From Kwoniella botswanensis (lineage: Eukaryota > Basidiomycota > Tremellomycetes > Tremellales > Cryptococcaceae): 64,000 bases of DNA. Shown piece after piece: positions 24,912-36,183 of this stretch. A model generated the notes under the pieces. The model searched no databases. It was not told the origin of the DNA and saw only the letters and a list, made by a program, of their open reading frames with translations. The translations under genes and the position numbers were made by a program. Position 1 is the first letter of the stretch. Each line of letters starts with the position of its first letter. Location of the stretch: the NCBI RefSeq assembly GCF_036426115.1, contig NC_088599.1:9632001-9696000 (forward strand). The letters are read 5' to 3'.

Positions 24912-25818
24912 ATCTCCTCTGCATAAATCTCACCATATGACTCCTGCGTTGTCCAATGACCATGTAAATGTTCGTGTCTATATATAGTACTTTAAGTTTC
25001 TGTAATAACATTCATTCTATTTGATTGTCAAGTGATCTGATCTACCTCTACCTTAATCTTGTTGTACTCGTATAATGCAGATCTGTGTACCTTTACACGT
25101 ATGCTCGGAACGGGACGCACATAGTTTGGTGTATTTAACGGACTGTCATACATGGGGGAGTCACTTCGGAACGGAGAGGGTGGGAACTTTGTATATCCCG
25201 TTCGAGTTGAGTATCTTTAAGATTATATAAGCTGTGCATAAACACCCTAAAATGAGTTTACTGGAACCTCGCCTGCTCGGAAGTGCTAAGTAGACGAGTA
25301 ACATTCAGCGTCCAACCTTGTATAGGCGGATACGCATGCTCTTAACTCCTATTCGTGACCTATATCTTTCAGCCAAAGGCAGCAAAGGCTAGGCAGATCA
25401 TAATTATTTTCGTGATGTTCTCACTCCCATCAACTGCCGGAGATGTCTCACTATTCTAGCTTAAGTACCAGTAGACATGTGATATCATCATTATCATCAT
25501 TGATGTACTACTAGCCGAGACATTTTAGGTGGTCTTGTTATCTTGGTTTTTATCCCACGATCATCTTGTGGCTTGGATGTCCTAGAATTCATCATGGCTC
25601 AGAGATAGGAGATGAGAGAGAGATGACGGATTAATCCCGTTCTTGGCGGATCAATCATTTTCATCTTGATGTATGATGTGCATCCAGCCGGAAGTATACT
25701 GAACTCCTTTCAAGTGATAGTCGAGTAATCCCACATCTGCTTGAAGGAAGCAGTATCAGTCGGTCATCTGACTGACCACTACAAGTATCTTACGGATCTG
25801 ATGAAAATGGAACTTAAC

Positions 25819-25842
25819 TTGAACCTGAACCTGAACCTGAAG
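25819..25842. repeat. short TGAACC tandem repeat
   Basis: Three-plus contiguous TGAACC units. They could be a cluster of factor-binding sites in the upstream region of the chitin deacetylase gene, or chance. Confidence 0.6.
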
Positions 25843-26681
25843 ATATAGCACAGCCTTGAATATTGCATCGATGTCGTTCGCTCCACACGATACTGCATGT
25901 CAAGTCATGCGAACGCCGAGAGCGGTTACTCTAACTTGGTCATTCAGGTAACAATGTCAGGTACAATCTGCCCCGCACCGCATGAACAACTTTTCAGGCT
26001 AAAACTCCGAAGAACGAGGAACGGCGATGATGCGATGAGCTCATGACCTTATTTCCTTCCATCCATCTCATAACCCATCAGCTTCATCGCCTATTCAACC
26101 GTACTATGATTTTATGCTTGACTCTTGCCGAAGTCAAAGGCGACTCAATCCGAAGATTATCGGATGACGACATCAGTCAATATGCATGTGAGCCAAGAAG
26201 AGGGAAGCAGGGAAGGAAAGTTACCCGGAAGTCGTTGTAGGTGATGACGACTTCAATTCGAAGACATTTTAAAAGTTCAACATGGATCTTGGAACACAGC
26301 TGTACTGCTACAGCAGGGTCTCTTTGGACCTGTACGAGATGTCATGGTTAGACTAGGAAACAACACAGCTTTGTAATCCTCGGACGATACAAGCTCAGAG
26401 TTGGGTTGAGTTGAGCGGAGCTCGAAGTTGATAGAGTCGAGGTAAAGGAGTGAATGAGCGAAGCGAGTCAAAGGACGGTAAAAGAAGCACACAGGGCGCA
26501 TCAAAAGATCTATGTCATCACATCAAAAGAAAAAAATCTCATCACAAGCTAAATTAGAGATGTAAACGGAAGCGGGTCAGGGCATCTCTTAGCTTGATAA
26601 AATGACAGTGTGGGTGAGAGGTCAGTGCACAGGTTGACATAGTCATCTATCTATATGGCATGTTGACTTCTTCACACATGT

Positions 26682-26690
26682 ATATAAATA
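26682..26690 (+). promoter_or_regulatory. TATA box of chitin deacetylase gene
   Basis: TATATAAAT followed by a CT-rich tract, about 180 bp before the ATG at 26868. This layout is typical of a strongly regulated fungal promoter. Confidence 0.6.
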
Positions 26691-26867
26691 CCATCTATCG
26701 TTCATTTCCTCTTCCTTCTTTCTCTTTACTTTCTTCACATTCATCTCTCATCCCTCCTCTATATATAACATAATATATCATTCCCACACTCATACTAGGT
26801 TGATTATATAACGTTCCATTTACTCATATATAATATATAACATACAACATATAATTAATCAATCACC

Positions 26868-28230
26868 ATGTTCACTTCATTAGCTATTACACTGTTAGCT
26901 TCTTTATCAGCTATCAACGCTTCTCCCATCTCACTACAACCTAGACAAGGTGGTGTTCAAGTGATTAACAACTGTTATCAATCAGGTCAAGTCGCTTTGA
27001 CTTTTGATGGTATGTCAGGTCATCCCTTCTTCCCGCCTCTATACCAATATCCCTCTTCCGCCGTCTGTTTCTTCCTTTGAGGACCGTACTATTAGCTGAC
27101 TATGTACGAATACAGATGGTCCATACAATTACGAACAGGATGTTGCCAACGCTCTAAACGGTGGTAAAGGTACATTCTTCCTTAATGTGAGTCTAACAGT
27201 GCCCTGAATCATCTATAATCTGAACATTCCATCGGCGATGTATCTCTCCTGAGACAAGAAGATTGCTAATGTATTTTTAAACTGAACATAGGGTAACAAC
27301 TACGGTTGTATCTATGACAAAGCCGATCAAATCAAATCACTACATGCTCAGTGAGTTTCCCATCCAACTCGTATGCTCATCGATCAGAAGTCGAGCTGAT
27401 GATATTACATCTTGTCGTTAGAGCTCATACCCTCGGATCACATACCTGGTCCCATGCCGATTTGACTCAACTCGACGAAGGGGGTATCCACCAAGGTATG
27501 TTTCGCGACCTTTTCATGAACATCTTAACGGGCTTCGCTGATATCGTTCGTTGTATTTTACTTGTAGAGCTTGAGAAAGTGGAACAAGCCTTCATCAAAA
27601 TTTTAGGTCTCAAACCTCTGTACTTCAGACCTCCTTATGGTTCTTATAACGATTTGGTACTTAAAGTATTGTCTGATAGAGGTTACAAGAGTGAGTATAT
27701 TGTTCACGATGAACATCCAACCACCTTTGAATCTCTCTCTTCGCATCTTGCGCAATCTCCTGCTCTTTCCACGTGGTGTCTTCCTGCCGATCATAGCTAA
27801 TTTATCTGTCGTCGATGATAGAACTCTTCCTCTGGTCTGAGGACACTGGTGATGCCAATGGTGAATCCACCGGATACTCAGAGGGTGTTCTCGACGGTGT
27901 AGCCAGTAAGTTGTCAACATCTCACCCTGTTGCATATATTCAGCTTACAACTGCCCTTCGTCTAGACTCTTACCCATCTCCTCACTTGGTCCTTTCTCAT
28001 TCCACCATCCAAACCACCTCTTCCGAAGTCCTTCCTAACTCCGTATGGAAGATCCAACAAGCTGGATACTCGTTGGTTGCTGTCGACACCTGTTTAGGTG
28101 ATTCTGGTGAGTTATAACCCTCTTGTCGTATCTCATTGTATGCGCTGACGAGATCTGCAAACTAGGTGAATGGCCATACGAATACGTTGGTGAACCTGGT
28201 GAACCCGATGGTTCATGGACCTGTTACTAA
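26868..28230 (+). CDS. secreted chitin/polysaccharide deacetylase (CE4)
   Basis: Removes acetyl groups from chitin or related polysaccharide in the cell wall. It starts with a signal peptide, MFTSLAITLLASLSAINASP, then PISLQPRQ. All CE4 motifs appear after splicing: VALTFD joined to DGPYNYEQ (motif 1, TFDDGP), LGSHTWSHADL (motif 2, HxxxH), YFRPPYGSYND (motif 3), LFLWSEDTGDAN (motif 4) and LVLSHSTIQTT (motif 5 region). The end is SGEWPYEYVGEPGEPDGSWT followed by Cys-Tyr. The mature protein is about 230 residues. It has no Ser/Thr-rich tail and no GPI signal, unlike the long cryptococcal Cda1-3. It therefore looks more like a short secreted deacetylase such as Fpd1, though this assignment is only suggestive. 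There are six or more short introns. Confidence 0.87.
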
Positions 28231-28967
28231 GCTTGATTTCGACTCTTTAACGATCTAATGACTTTTCTCATCACTCTCAATTTAACGAGGACATTTATAT
28301 AATTCATATTCGGAAGATATGTTTTCTGTTTTCGTCATTTATATATAATATAAGATCATACATTATAAGACGTTAAAGAATAATGGACTTTGTTTCTGTC
28401 TTCTTCAATAGTGTCACCTACGCTTGATGTTTCGCTTATCCTTTTATAATTCTTGGTGAGATTGAGGTTGAGATGTGTATTGTGTCATATCATGCATAAC
28501 ACTGTATCTTGTACAAAGTCATCCAAGTGGAAGGCAGATCGGTGGAAAAAGCAATCGGGTATGGGTGGATCAGGTACAAGGATAGATAGATAAGAACCAG
28601 GTGGCGTCTTTAGGCGTGTGAAAAGCGGTAAGCCTAACCGAGGGAATGACGTTATCCTGGTCGACCAGTTAAGTTATCAGTGCGTCGTTTTTGTGCATTT
28701 GTCCATTTGTGCATTGATCACCTTTACTCGTGTGGTTGAGTAAGCATCGACACTCACACTACACTACCCTGTATCAATCGGATGGGACCATGTCACCTCC
28801 TCGGATATGACATGACCGCAAGTCCCACTTGAAACGAAAAAGAGAGACGAAACGAAACTATACGAGACACGAACAATCCCAACCAACCCTCGAGATCAAT
28901 CATCTTATCTTGCATCGGGCAACCAAAACAACAGATTCGATCAATCACTTGTTCTGACATCATCAAG
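28231..28967. other. intergenic, nothing recognised
   Basis: About 740 bp between the chitin deacetylase 3' end and the F-box gene start. No ORF, RNA gene or repeat was recognised. Confidence 0.5.
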
Positions 28968-31900
28968 ATGGACCCCCTTCGTGATGCTCCCACGACAACG
29001 CCGACCACAAGTCCAGAACTCTTGCCTTCCTCTGACCAACCACCATCCTCAGCTCAACATATAGTGGAAGAGACCAACGGAAAAGGAAGAACGAACAAGT
29101 TAGGGATGGGAAAAGATAAATCTGGATGGGGTGATCTACCTGTAGGAGTCTTACAGTGAGTATCGCTCATACGTATTTATTTCCCTATGGCAAGGACTAT
29201 ACTTGTGATAGATTGCGAAGTAGATGATGAAGGATTGTTCAGTATGTGAGAGAAAAATCACTTCGAGCTGACGATATTTCCTTCTTGCATCATGGTACAG
29301 CCTTATATTTTCCCATGTCATCGAATTTCCTCCTCCAGATAACTGCATTTTCCAGACTTGGCGAAACCGATCTCAGAGTTATGAAATTGCATTGGCGATC
29401 GAACAGAGAATAAGGTTATGTACTTTAAGGAAAGTCAGTCTAGGTTGGAAGTCTGCCGGTAAGTGCACATCTCGTCACATCACTCTTCTATAATGTCAAC
29501 ACATTCTTATCCTCATCAACAGCCGACTCTCACTCATTCTGGCCGACCTATACCCTGCTTCTCGATCCATCCCGACCTCATTCCTCCACCTTAGCGGATA
29601 TAGACTCTGCCCGTCTCACACCTTCCACGCCCTCTTTCCCAACCCTCTTCCATCGAGCGAGATATACCACTCTCCACATCTGTATACCATGTCGACTCAA
29701 TCACCCATCGCGATTAGGTTTGTACCCTGCCGTCCGACGTCGTCTGACATATACCAAGAAATTCGGATACACCCCAACATGCGAGAAACATTATAATCAT
29801 TTTTGTTCGGGGTGTTATCGAGAATACAGTATAGAATCTTTATCACCTACTCCTCCTACCGCGGGCGGGAATCGATATATGAGAAATGTTACACCAGTCG
29901 TACCGACCAATACAGGGTTACTACCTTGTAATGCGAAAGATACAGATGAAGATAGGACTTATCGCTTAAGAAATGATCTAATCTGCCGAAATTGTAGACG
30001 AATATCAATCTCAAACGAACTTACCAACCTCCTTAAGGAATGCTCCCGAAATACTCAAACTGTCGATGGTATGGGGGTAATTAGGGGATTGAATAATGAT
30101 TGGATCAATAATCAGTATATCAAGGAATACATTGAGGAAACAACCTCTACTTGTGTAATCATGGCGAACAAGGCAGTAGAATTACAGTGGTTAATGAATC
30201 ATACGAGATATACAGAACTATGGGGTACAGCAATGGAATTGCAAAGAAATGAAAGAATGATGAAAGATCGATATATCAATCATAATTTCAATGCTAGACT
30301 CGTTGAATGGCCTCATGAGAAGCAACAGAGATTAATCAAAGAATATGAATTGAAGGGAGAAGATTTTGAAGGAAGGGAAAGTTTGGAAGATCATTATGAG
30401 TTTATGGATTTGTGCAAAAAGTGGAATGAACAATATAGAAAGAGATTTTATAATGGTGGAGAAAGTGATGAAGATGATGCGTTGGTGTATGGCGAGGAGG
30501 AGGAAGAAGATGAGGAGGAAGAATTGAGAGTTAGTAGAGGAGAATTGAACGATAAGGTGAGCTCAACCTTTAACCACAGTTGATGACGATCGGTAGCAGC
30601 TGGCTCATGGATATTTCGCATTTGCGCAGTACCAGACCAAACTTCAAGAAGGATGTATCAACGACTGGTTCAATGATCGAGTCCGTTTCGGATTCTGGGT
30701 ATCACCCTCAGATGAAGTGTTGAGATATCAATTTCGAGCTTTGCCCGTTCCCGGTGAATCATCAAGTATACATACATCTGTCGCGCAACTGTGCCGACAT
30801 GCTAAACATCCTTTATCTAATTTTATCAATATCGACTATGACCCAATCGAAGCTGAACATGATTCCGCCGGATTGATCACCCTTAATCCTCTCGACATCG
30901 ATGAGGAGACCGATCCGTTTTTATCTCCCGAAAGACTATTAGGGAAACTCGACGGATTGTACGAAGATAAATTACGATCCAAGATTACTCCACCTCTAAC
31001 TGAATTAGTGAGAAAATTCAGAGAATGGTTTGGGAACGATGATATCGCAGAACAGTATTGTGAGAGATTGGCGGTAGGGGATATAATTAAGAAATTGGAT
31101 GATTGGGAATTATGGGTACCTAGAAAACTGGTTGAGCATATCAAAGCTGTCGAAAATAGACGAATTCACGATACAAATTCAGCTTCTGTTTCAACCGCTA
31201 GAGCGGGCGCAGATATTACTTATAAACAGAATCAAGGATCACCCAAGATCGAGTTGGTTCAAGAAGAAAATCAGTCGCCCACGATGGCTGAATATGGTAT
31301 AAAGGAAATTGCATTCATAGCTTCTTTGGACCAAGGTGAACATGATGATGGTAATCCTGGGATTTCTGCGATTAACACACCGAGGAGAATTGAGGATGAT
31401 GAAGTCGTTGAAGGTTCACCGAAACTGGGAAAGAGAAAATCACCCAATGAACAAGAAGATGCTTTACCCGAGAAGAAAGTTCGACATTCACCTCCTCCGT
31501 GGAACTCGTCTCAAGCTGGTACTGGCGGTATGCCTGTCACCCCATCCGATCGAGCGTTTATAGAAGATGATTCAGACTCGTCGACAAAAAGAAAACGCAA
31601 ATTACCTCCATCGCCTGAGACGCACCATATTGATCGAGTTGCTAGGGCAGTATCCCCTCCTGCACCATTGCGATATGACCTGAATCGAGTCAAGGATGAC
31701 ACCAACATAGGGTTGAGTATGTCTAACGGATCTTCTATGCCTACTACTCCTTCTCCGATGTCTGGGGCTGATGCAGATTTGATGGTAGATGAAGAAGAGG
31801 ATGATGCTGGGGTATCTGAAAGATCGGAAACTGAGATAAGCAGTCACGATACGATTGGTACGATGCCTATCACCCCTACCCCTGAAGCGGAAGAGTGGAC

Positions 31901-32387
31901 GGGGAGTTTAAAGGATGAACGTGAGGGAAATGAGACATCGACCAATGTCAAAATTCACGTTGGTAGAACGGATTCAAGTGGCCAGAAAGAAGTGGTCACT
32001 ATTGTCGATACGACTACTGGACACATTATATCACTTGAGGATGATGAAGAAGAATCCTCCGAGGAACAGGAAGAAGAAGAGATGTATGATACAAATAATG
32101 AAGAAGAGGAGGAGAATAACGCAAGTCAGACGGCGGAAATAGATTCGGTGATTAAAGAATATCTACAAAAGCAAGAAAAGAATATACCTTTCTTACCTCT
32201 ATCTCCACCAGGTCTTCAATGGAATTTAGGTGAAAAAACCAATTCGATAGTTCTGAAAGTATTTTACGAACAGAGAGAAGTGTTGAGAACTTGTAGATGT
32301 ACGATATGTGAGAGAAGTAAAGCTAAAAGGGCGGCAGAAGGTGTCTTACAGGGTTTGATCTATGGTGGGGGCAATTGGGTGAATTGA
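28968..32387 (+). CDS. F-box-like protein with acidic linkers and Cys clusters
   Basis: A large protein of about 1000 residues, probably a substrate adaptor of an SCF ubiquitin ligase. The start MDPLRDAPTTTPTTSP is followed by WGDLPVGVLH joined in phase to LIFSHVIEFPPPDN, and then RLCTLRKVSLGWKSAA. This is the F-box pattern of an LP-hydrophobic helix ending in VSLGWK. Cys/His groups follow (TCEKHYNHFCSGC, LICRNCRR) and might bind zinc. The middle part is long and helical. An acidic stretch (GEEEEEDEEEE) comes before the last intron (30557-30629, joining NDK to YQTKLQEG). The C-terminal third has long disordered Ser/Pro/Glu-rich regions and another Cys cluster (RTCRCTICERSKAKRA) close to the end. 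No known leucine-rich or WD substrate domain is visible. Confidence 0.65.
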
Positions 32388-33002
32388 GAGTTGAGTGTGG
32401 GTTATTTTGGTTTGATCATCCAATGAGAAATATAGTGGTAAAATTCTGAGATGTCAGTATATTTACTTAATGAAGACGATGAAATGAAAATCAGTTTAAG
32501 TTGTTGTATATATCGCATTGTAGTAACAGAGATTAGTACGATAATGAATAATGATGAAAGAGATACTGTATCATGCATGAAATTCGTCTGATGAAAGCAT
32601 GAGAGAACAACATAGATCCCATACACTGAATTACAGAGATGGGTCTGTACACACTTCTCTACTCTACGAAGAGAACAGCATAGTTCTTCATATCACTCCG
32701 TCCATAAGAGACTCCGCCGTTGGCTATGGTGTTCTCGTGAAATGCCACATGGCATGCCTAAATCGCTGATATGATACGTACAATCGACGCGTCCAAGTTG
32801 ACGATCGTGTTTTCCTTTTCGTCATGTTCTCTCTCGTCTTCTGACTATGATCAGATTACTGTCCAATACAAGATTAGCATTCAGTACAACATCACCACCA
32901 TTACCGTTGCCAATTTGCCCTAGTAGTAAGAAACATATAGGCTATCCCGCTATTCTCACCATACATATATAGAAAGGAACAGCTAAGCTACTTCGAAACA
33001 CA
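32388..33002. other. intergenic, nothing recognised
   Basis: About 615 bp containing the F-box 3' UTR and the RFC3 promoter. No gene seen. Confidence 0.5.
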
Positions 33003-34876
33003 ATGTCGGAACCGATGGATATTGATCCTCCCGCAGGATCAGCGGCACCTGCCAATGCGATGGCAGCACTCATGGCTAATGCTAAAGGTAAAGGTAGAGC
33101 GGATGGGGAAGGCGGTACGAAGGTATTGAGTGATGAGGAGATTAAAGCTTTGAATGATAAAGAGGGATTACCCTGGTAAGTCTGAGCCTCCAACTGATAG
33201 ATGATTTACACGATTGTGACAGATAACTTGATATGATGCATAGGGTTGAGAAATATAGACCTAATACTTTGGATGAAGTTGTTTCGCATCAGGATATCAC
33301 CAGTACGAGTGAGTTGATCGCTTTACTTCCTTCTTCCAACCGATATGATAGGGTAACCCCTATCGTACTTCGCTCGTCTGGGACATTCTGCTGATCACAT
33401 TTCGCGATGTTACAGTTGAGAAATTCATAGAAGCTGGTCGATTACCTCATTTGCTCTTATATGGACCACCTGGTAAGTCAGCAATTGAGATTACACATGT
33501 CTTTTTACTTTTGTTATCTGTCTTCCTATCGTGAAAATGGCTAAGTTGTTTTCTATCTGCAGGTACCGGTAAAACATCCACTGTTCTCGCCTTGGCCAGA
33601 AGATTATACGGTCCACCATATAAAAAACATATACTGGAGTTGAACGCTTCAGATGATAGAGGTATAGATGTAGTGAGAGAACAGATCAAGAATTTTGCTA
33701 TGACAAAGGTGTTGTTCTCGTACGTCTAATCGGCCATCTTTCTTCATCTCGATTTCCTTTCATCTGTGTTTCTCTTCGTTTTTCAATTGCATGATTGAGC
33801 AGTATGAGCTGACGATGTCCATTGTATATAGCAAAGGATTCAAGTTGGTAATATTGGATGAAGCGGATATGATGACTCAAGCTGCTCAATCTGCTTTGAG
33901 AAGAGGTAGGTCCAATCACGCCATCCTCCTTGTTCCGCTGCCGATGTATATCTAGTTTGTCTCACAGCTGATCGTTAAATATAGTAATCGAGACACACAC
34001 TAAGAATGTACGGTTCTGCATTTTGTGTAACTACGTTAACAAGATCACACCTGCCATTCAATCGCGATGTACAAGATTCAGATTCTCCCCATTACCTGAA
34101 AAAGAAGTTCAGAGGAAGGTGGACGAGGTGGTAGAGAAGGAAGGGTAAGTGTCACTATCAGCCTCTCGTCGATATGAGATGTAGTGGTGAAGCTGATGAT
34201 TCGCAACAGGGTCAAGTTGACTGATGATGGACGTGATGCCCTGCTTAAGTTGTCCAGAGGTGATATGAGACGAGCGTTGAATGTACTTCAGGTGAGCTAG
34301 TGATATATCGCTTCTCAGTGACCACAGCTCACCAAGTTTCTCTATGTAGGCATGCCACGCCGCATACGACGTCGTGGATGAAACAGCTGTGTACAACTGT
34401 ACGGGTAATCCACATCCCAAAGATATCGAACGGGTGGTGCAGAGTATGATGTCCGATGAATTTGGCACGAGTTATTCATGTAAGTAAATGACTTCGTCGT
34501 GTACCGCTTTCGAAGTTAGTCGTACTCCGGTCCAATTAGCTGATCAACGGATCATTGTTTTGGCCGTTGTGAACTCAGTGATCACATCGCTCAAGGTTGA
34601 AAAAGGTTTGGCATTACAGGATCTGATAGCTGGAGCATATGATTTCTTGGATACTGTCGAGTTACCAAAACAATCTCGTATATATCTATTGGATCATTTA
34701 GGTAGTACAGAGTGAGCCATATCATTTCTCCTGTTTATACGCACACGTACTAACCTTAATTCATTTGGATGGGATATAGACATCGATTATCAGTGGGCGG
34801 TTCTGAGAAAATGCAATTGACAGCTTTGTTAGGCGCTTTCAAGGTTGCTGTCGAACTTTCTCAAAAGAAAATATAA
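33003..34876 (+). CDS. RFC3: replication factor C small subunit (yeast Rfc3 / human RFC5 type)
   Basis: AAA+ ATPase subunit of the clamp loader that places PCNA on DNA. Starts [16 protein letters not shown], then the conserved box [20 protein letters not shown]. Walker A is [20 protein letters not shown], Walker B is [11 protein letters not shown], and sensor I lies in [11 protein letters not shown]. The SRC motif ([14 protein letters not shown]) identifies a small RFC subunit. Sensor II lies in [16 protein letters not shown]. The [18 protein letters not shown] segment is typical. The C-terminal collar domain ends [10 protein letters not shown]. Nine or so introns of 50-75 nt all keep phase (for example 33175/33244). 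The length of about 360 residues fits the family. The NPHPKDIE and [16 protein letters not shown] parts support Rfc3 over Rfc2 or Rfc4. Confidence 0.93.
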
Positions 34877-35255
34877 CAATGTCAGTATGCTCTGAGCGAC
34901 ACTTAGTAAGGAGTAGTAGTAGCATGCAATACATACTCAACCCAATTCAGTCATTCATGCATCATGTATCGAGCACATTCCTTGCCGTGTAGTTGTGAAA
35001 GAAGAGTCGTCATTGTGGCATTTTTGCTTTTCCTGGATCATCCGGTCCGAAGAAATGATGAAAGAAACGAACGATGAACGACGAACCTTGTTTCTTCGGT
35101 CATTGCTCGAACTTTGATGTCCAATATTCATGAGACTTTTCGCCGCCATGGGCAACCATATAGGAATTATGAGATACAAATGATGTGTTTAATACATGTG
35201 TTTCGTTGCGGTTCTTATTTTCAATGCTCCATTCATACCATTACAGAAACCGAAG
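34877..35255. other. intergenic
   Basis: About 380 bp from the RFC3 stop to the next ATG. The downstream gene's frame is open back to an ATG at 35196, so its start could be there. Confidence 0.4.
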
Positions 35256-36020
35256 ATGAAGTTCCACGAACGACGAACGATCGCGAAAAAACGACACTCG
35301 AGCGTATCTGTGTTAGAGTGGAAAGAAGATTTGGTTGAGGTTGAAGGGATGAAAAGAGACTCGTACTTGGTAAAATCGTTGTTTGAAGGTATGAATTTGA
35401 TCTCGGGTGACGGGGGAAACGGGGACAAAGATGGAAATGAGAGGGAAAAGGAGGATGGCTTTGAGGATGAAGACGGGGATGAGGACGAAAGGGGAGTTGG
35501 AGATAAGAAGGAAAGTGAGGACGGACCTGAAGATTATCCTGTTGAACTTGACCTCCAGGACGAGCAGTATCATCATCGATCATTGTCAAATACGATTTTC
35601 TCTTCGCTTGAAGACGCTTTTTCGTCCGATGAAGACGAGGATGATCTCATTGTGATTCCGAAATACCCTAAAGATGAGGACGACGACCACCATAACAATG
35701 ACGATGACGATGACGATGACGATGAGGAATTTCTTCAGATCCCGATATCACCATGGTTTGTCGATCTTCCTACCAAATCCTCACCATTTGAAAACATCTT
35801 GAAACCACTCAAAGACAAAATCAAGATTGATTCCCGAACCAATACCGATATCGATATTCAACAGAAAGAGGAGATGGATCGAGAGCAAGAAGAAACTCGT
35901 CGAACATATCATGATCTCTATCCACCGATATACCATGAAAAGAAGCCAATCCCTCTTAGGGATCCGTGGAGGTTGAGATCCCCTGTTCAAAAGTATCACT
36001 ACCATTATACAATCTGTTAG
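35256..36020 (+). CDS. hypothetical acidic protein with poly-Asp tract
   Basis: Single-exon ORF of about 254 residues (274 if the ATG at 35196 is used). The short start gives MKFHERRTIAKKRHSS, a basic N-terminus. The middle is extremely acidic (EDEDGDEDE, and a run of eight Asp near HHNND), and the C-terminal part is basic to neutral, ending WRLRSPVQKYHYHYTI then Cys. The upstream 20 residues (MCFVAVLIFNAPFIPLQ) are hydrophobic and might be a signal or simply 5' UTR. I do not recognise a family. The codon pattern is GA-rich, which also produces shadow ORFs in other frames. Confidence 0.5.
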   Translation: MKFHERRTIAKKRHSSVSVLEWKEDLVEVEGMKRDSYLVKSLFEGMNLISGDGGNGDKDGNEREKEDGFEDEDGDEDERGVGDKKESEDGPEDYPVELDLQDEQYHHRSLSNTIFSSLEDAFSSDEDEDDLIVIPKYPKDEDDDHHNNDDDDDDDDEEFLQIPISPWFVDLPTKSSPFENILKPLKDKIKIDSRTNTDIDIQQKEEMDREQEETRRTYHDLYPPIYHEKKPIPLRDPWRLRSPVQKYHYHYTIC

Positions 36021-36183
36021 ACTGGTAGAAAACGAAAATAGGTAGATACATAATCATTGAATGTCCGTTTTCTATGCATGATTTTCATTTTGAGTTTTAG
36101 GTGAATACACATACAGCTCATAGTACAAAACGTAATCGGAAAGCGTGAACAGCTAAGGAAACATGATGTTTCAATCTTAAAGC

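Larger units (their letters stand above)
24912..26867. other. long intergenic region upstream of chitin deacetylase
   Basis: The largest gap in the window, about 1.95 kb. Small ORFs at 26043-26240 (+) and 26277-26504 (-) have no recognisable product. It contains a short TGAACC direct repeat (25819-25842), a TATA box (26682-26690) and a pyrimidine-rich tract (about 26700-26760) leading to the chitin deacetylase. I saw no tRNA, snRNA or transposon remnant. Confidence 0.5.

Noticed and set aside
26043-26504. Two small ORFs (plus and minus) in the large gap
   Set aside because: Short, low-information, no conserved features; coding not supported.
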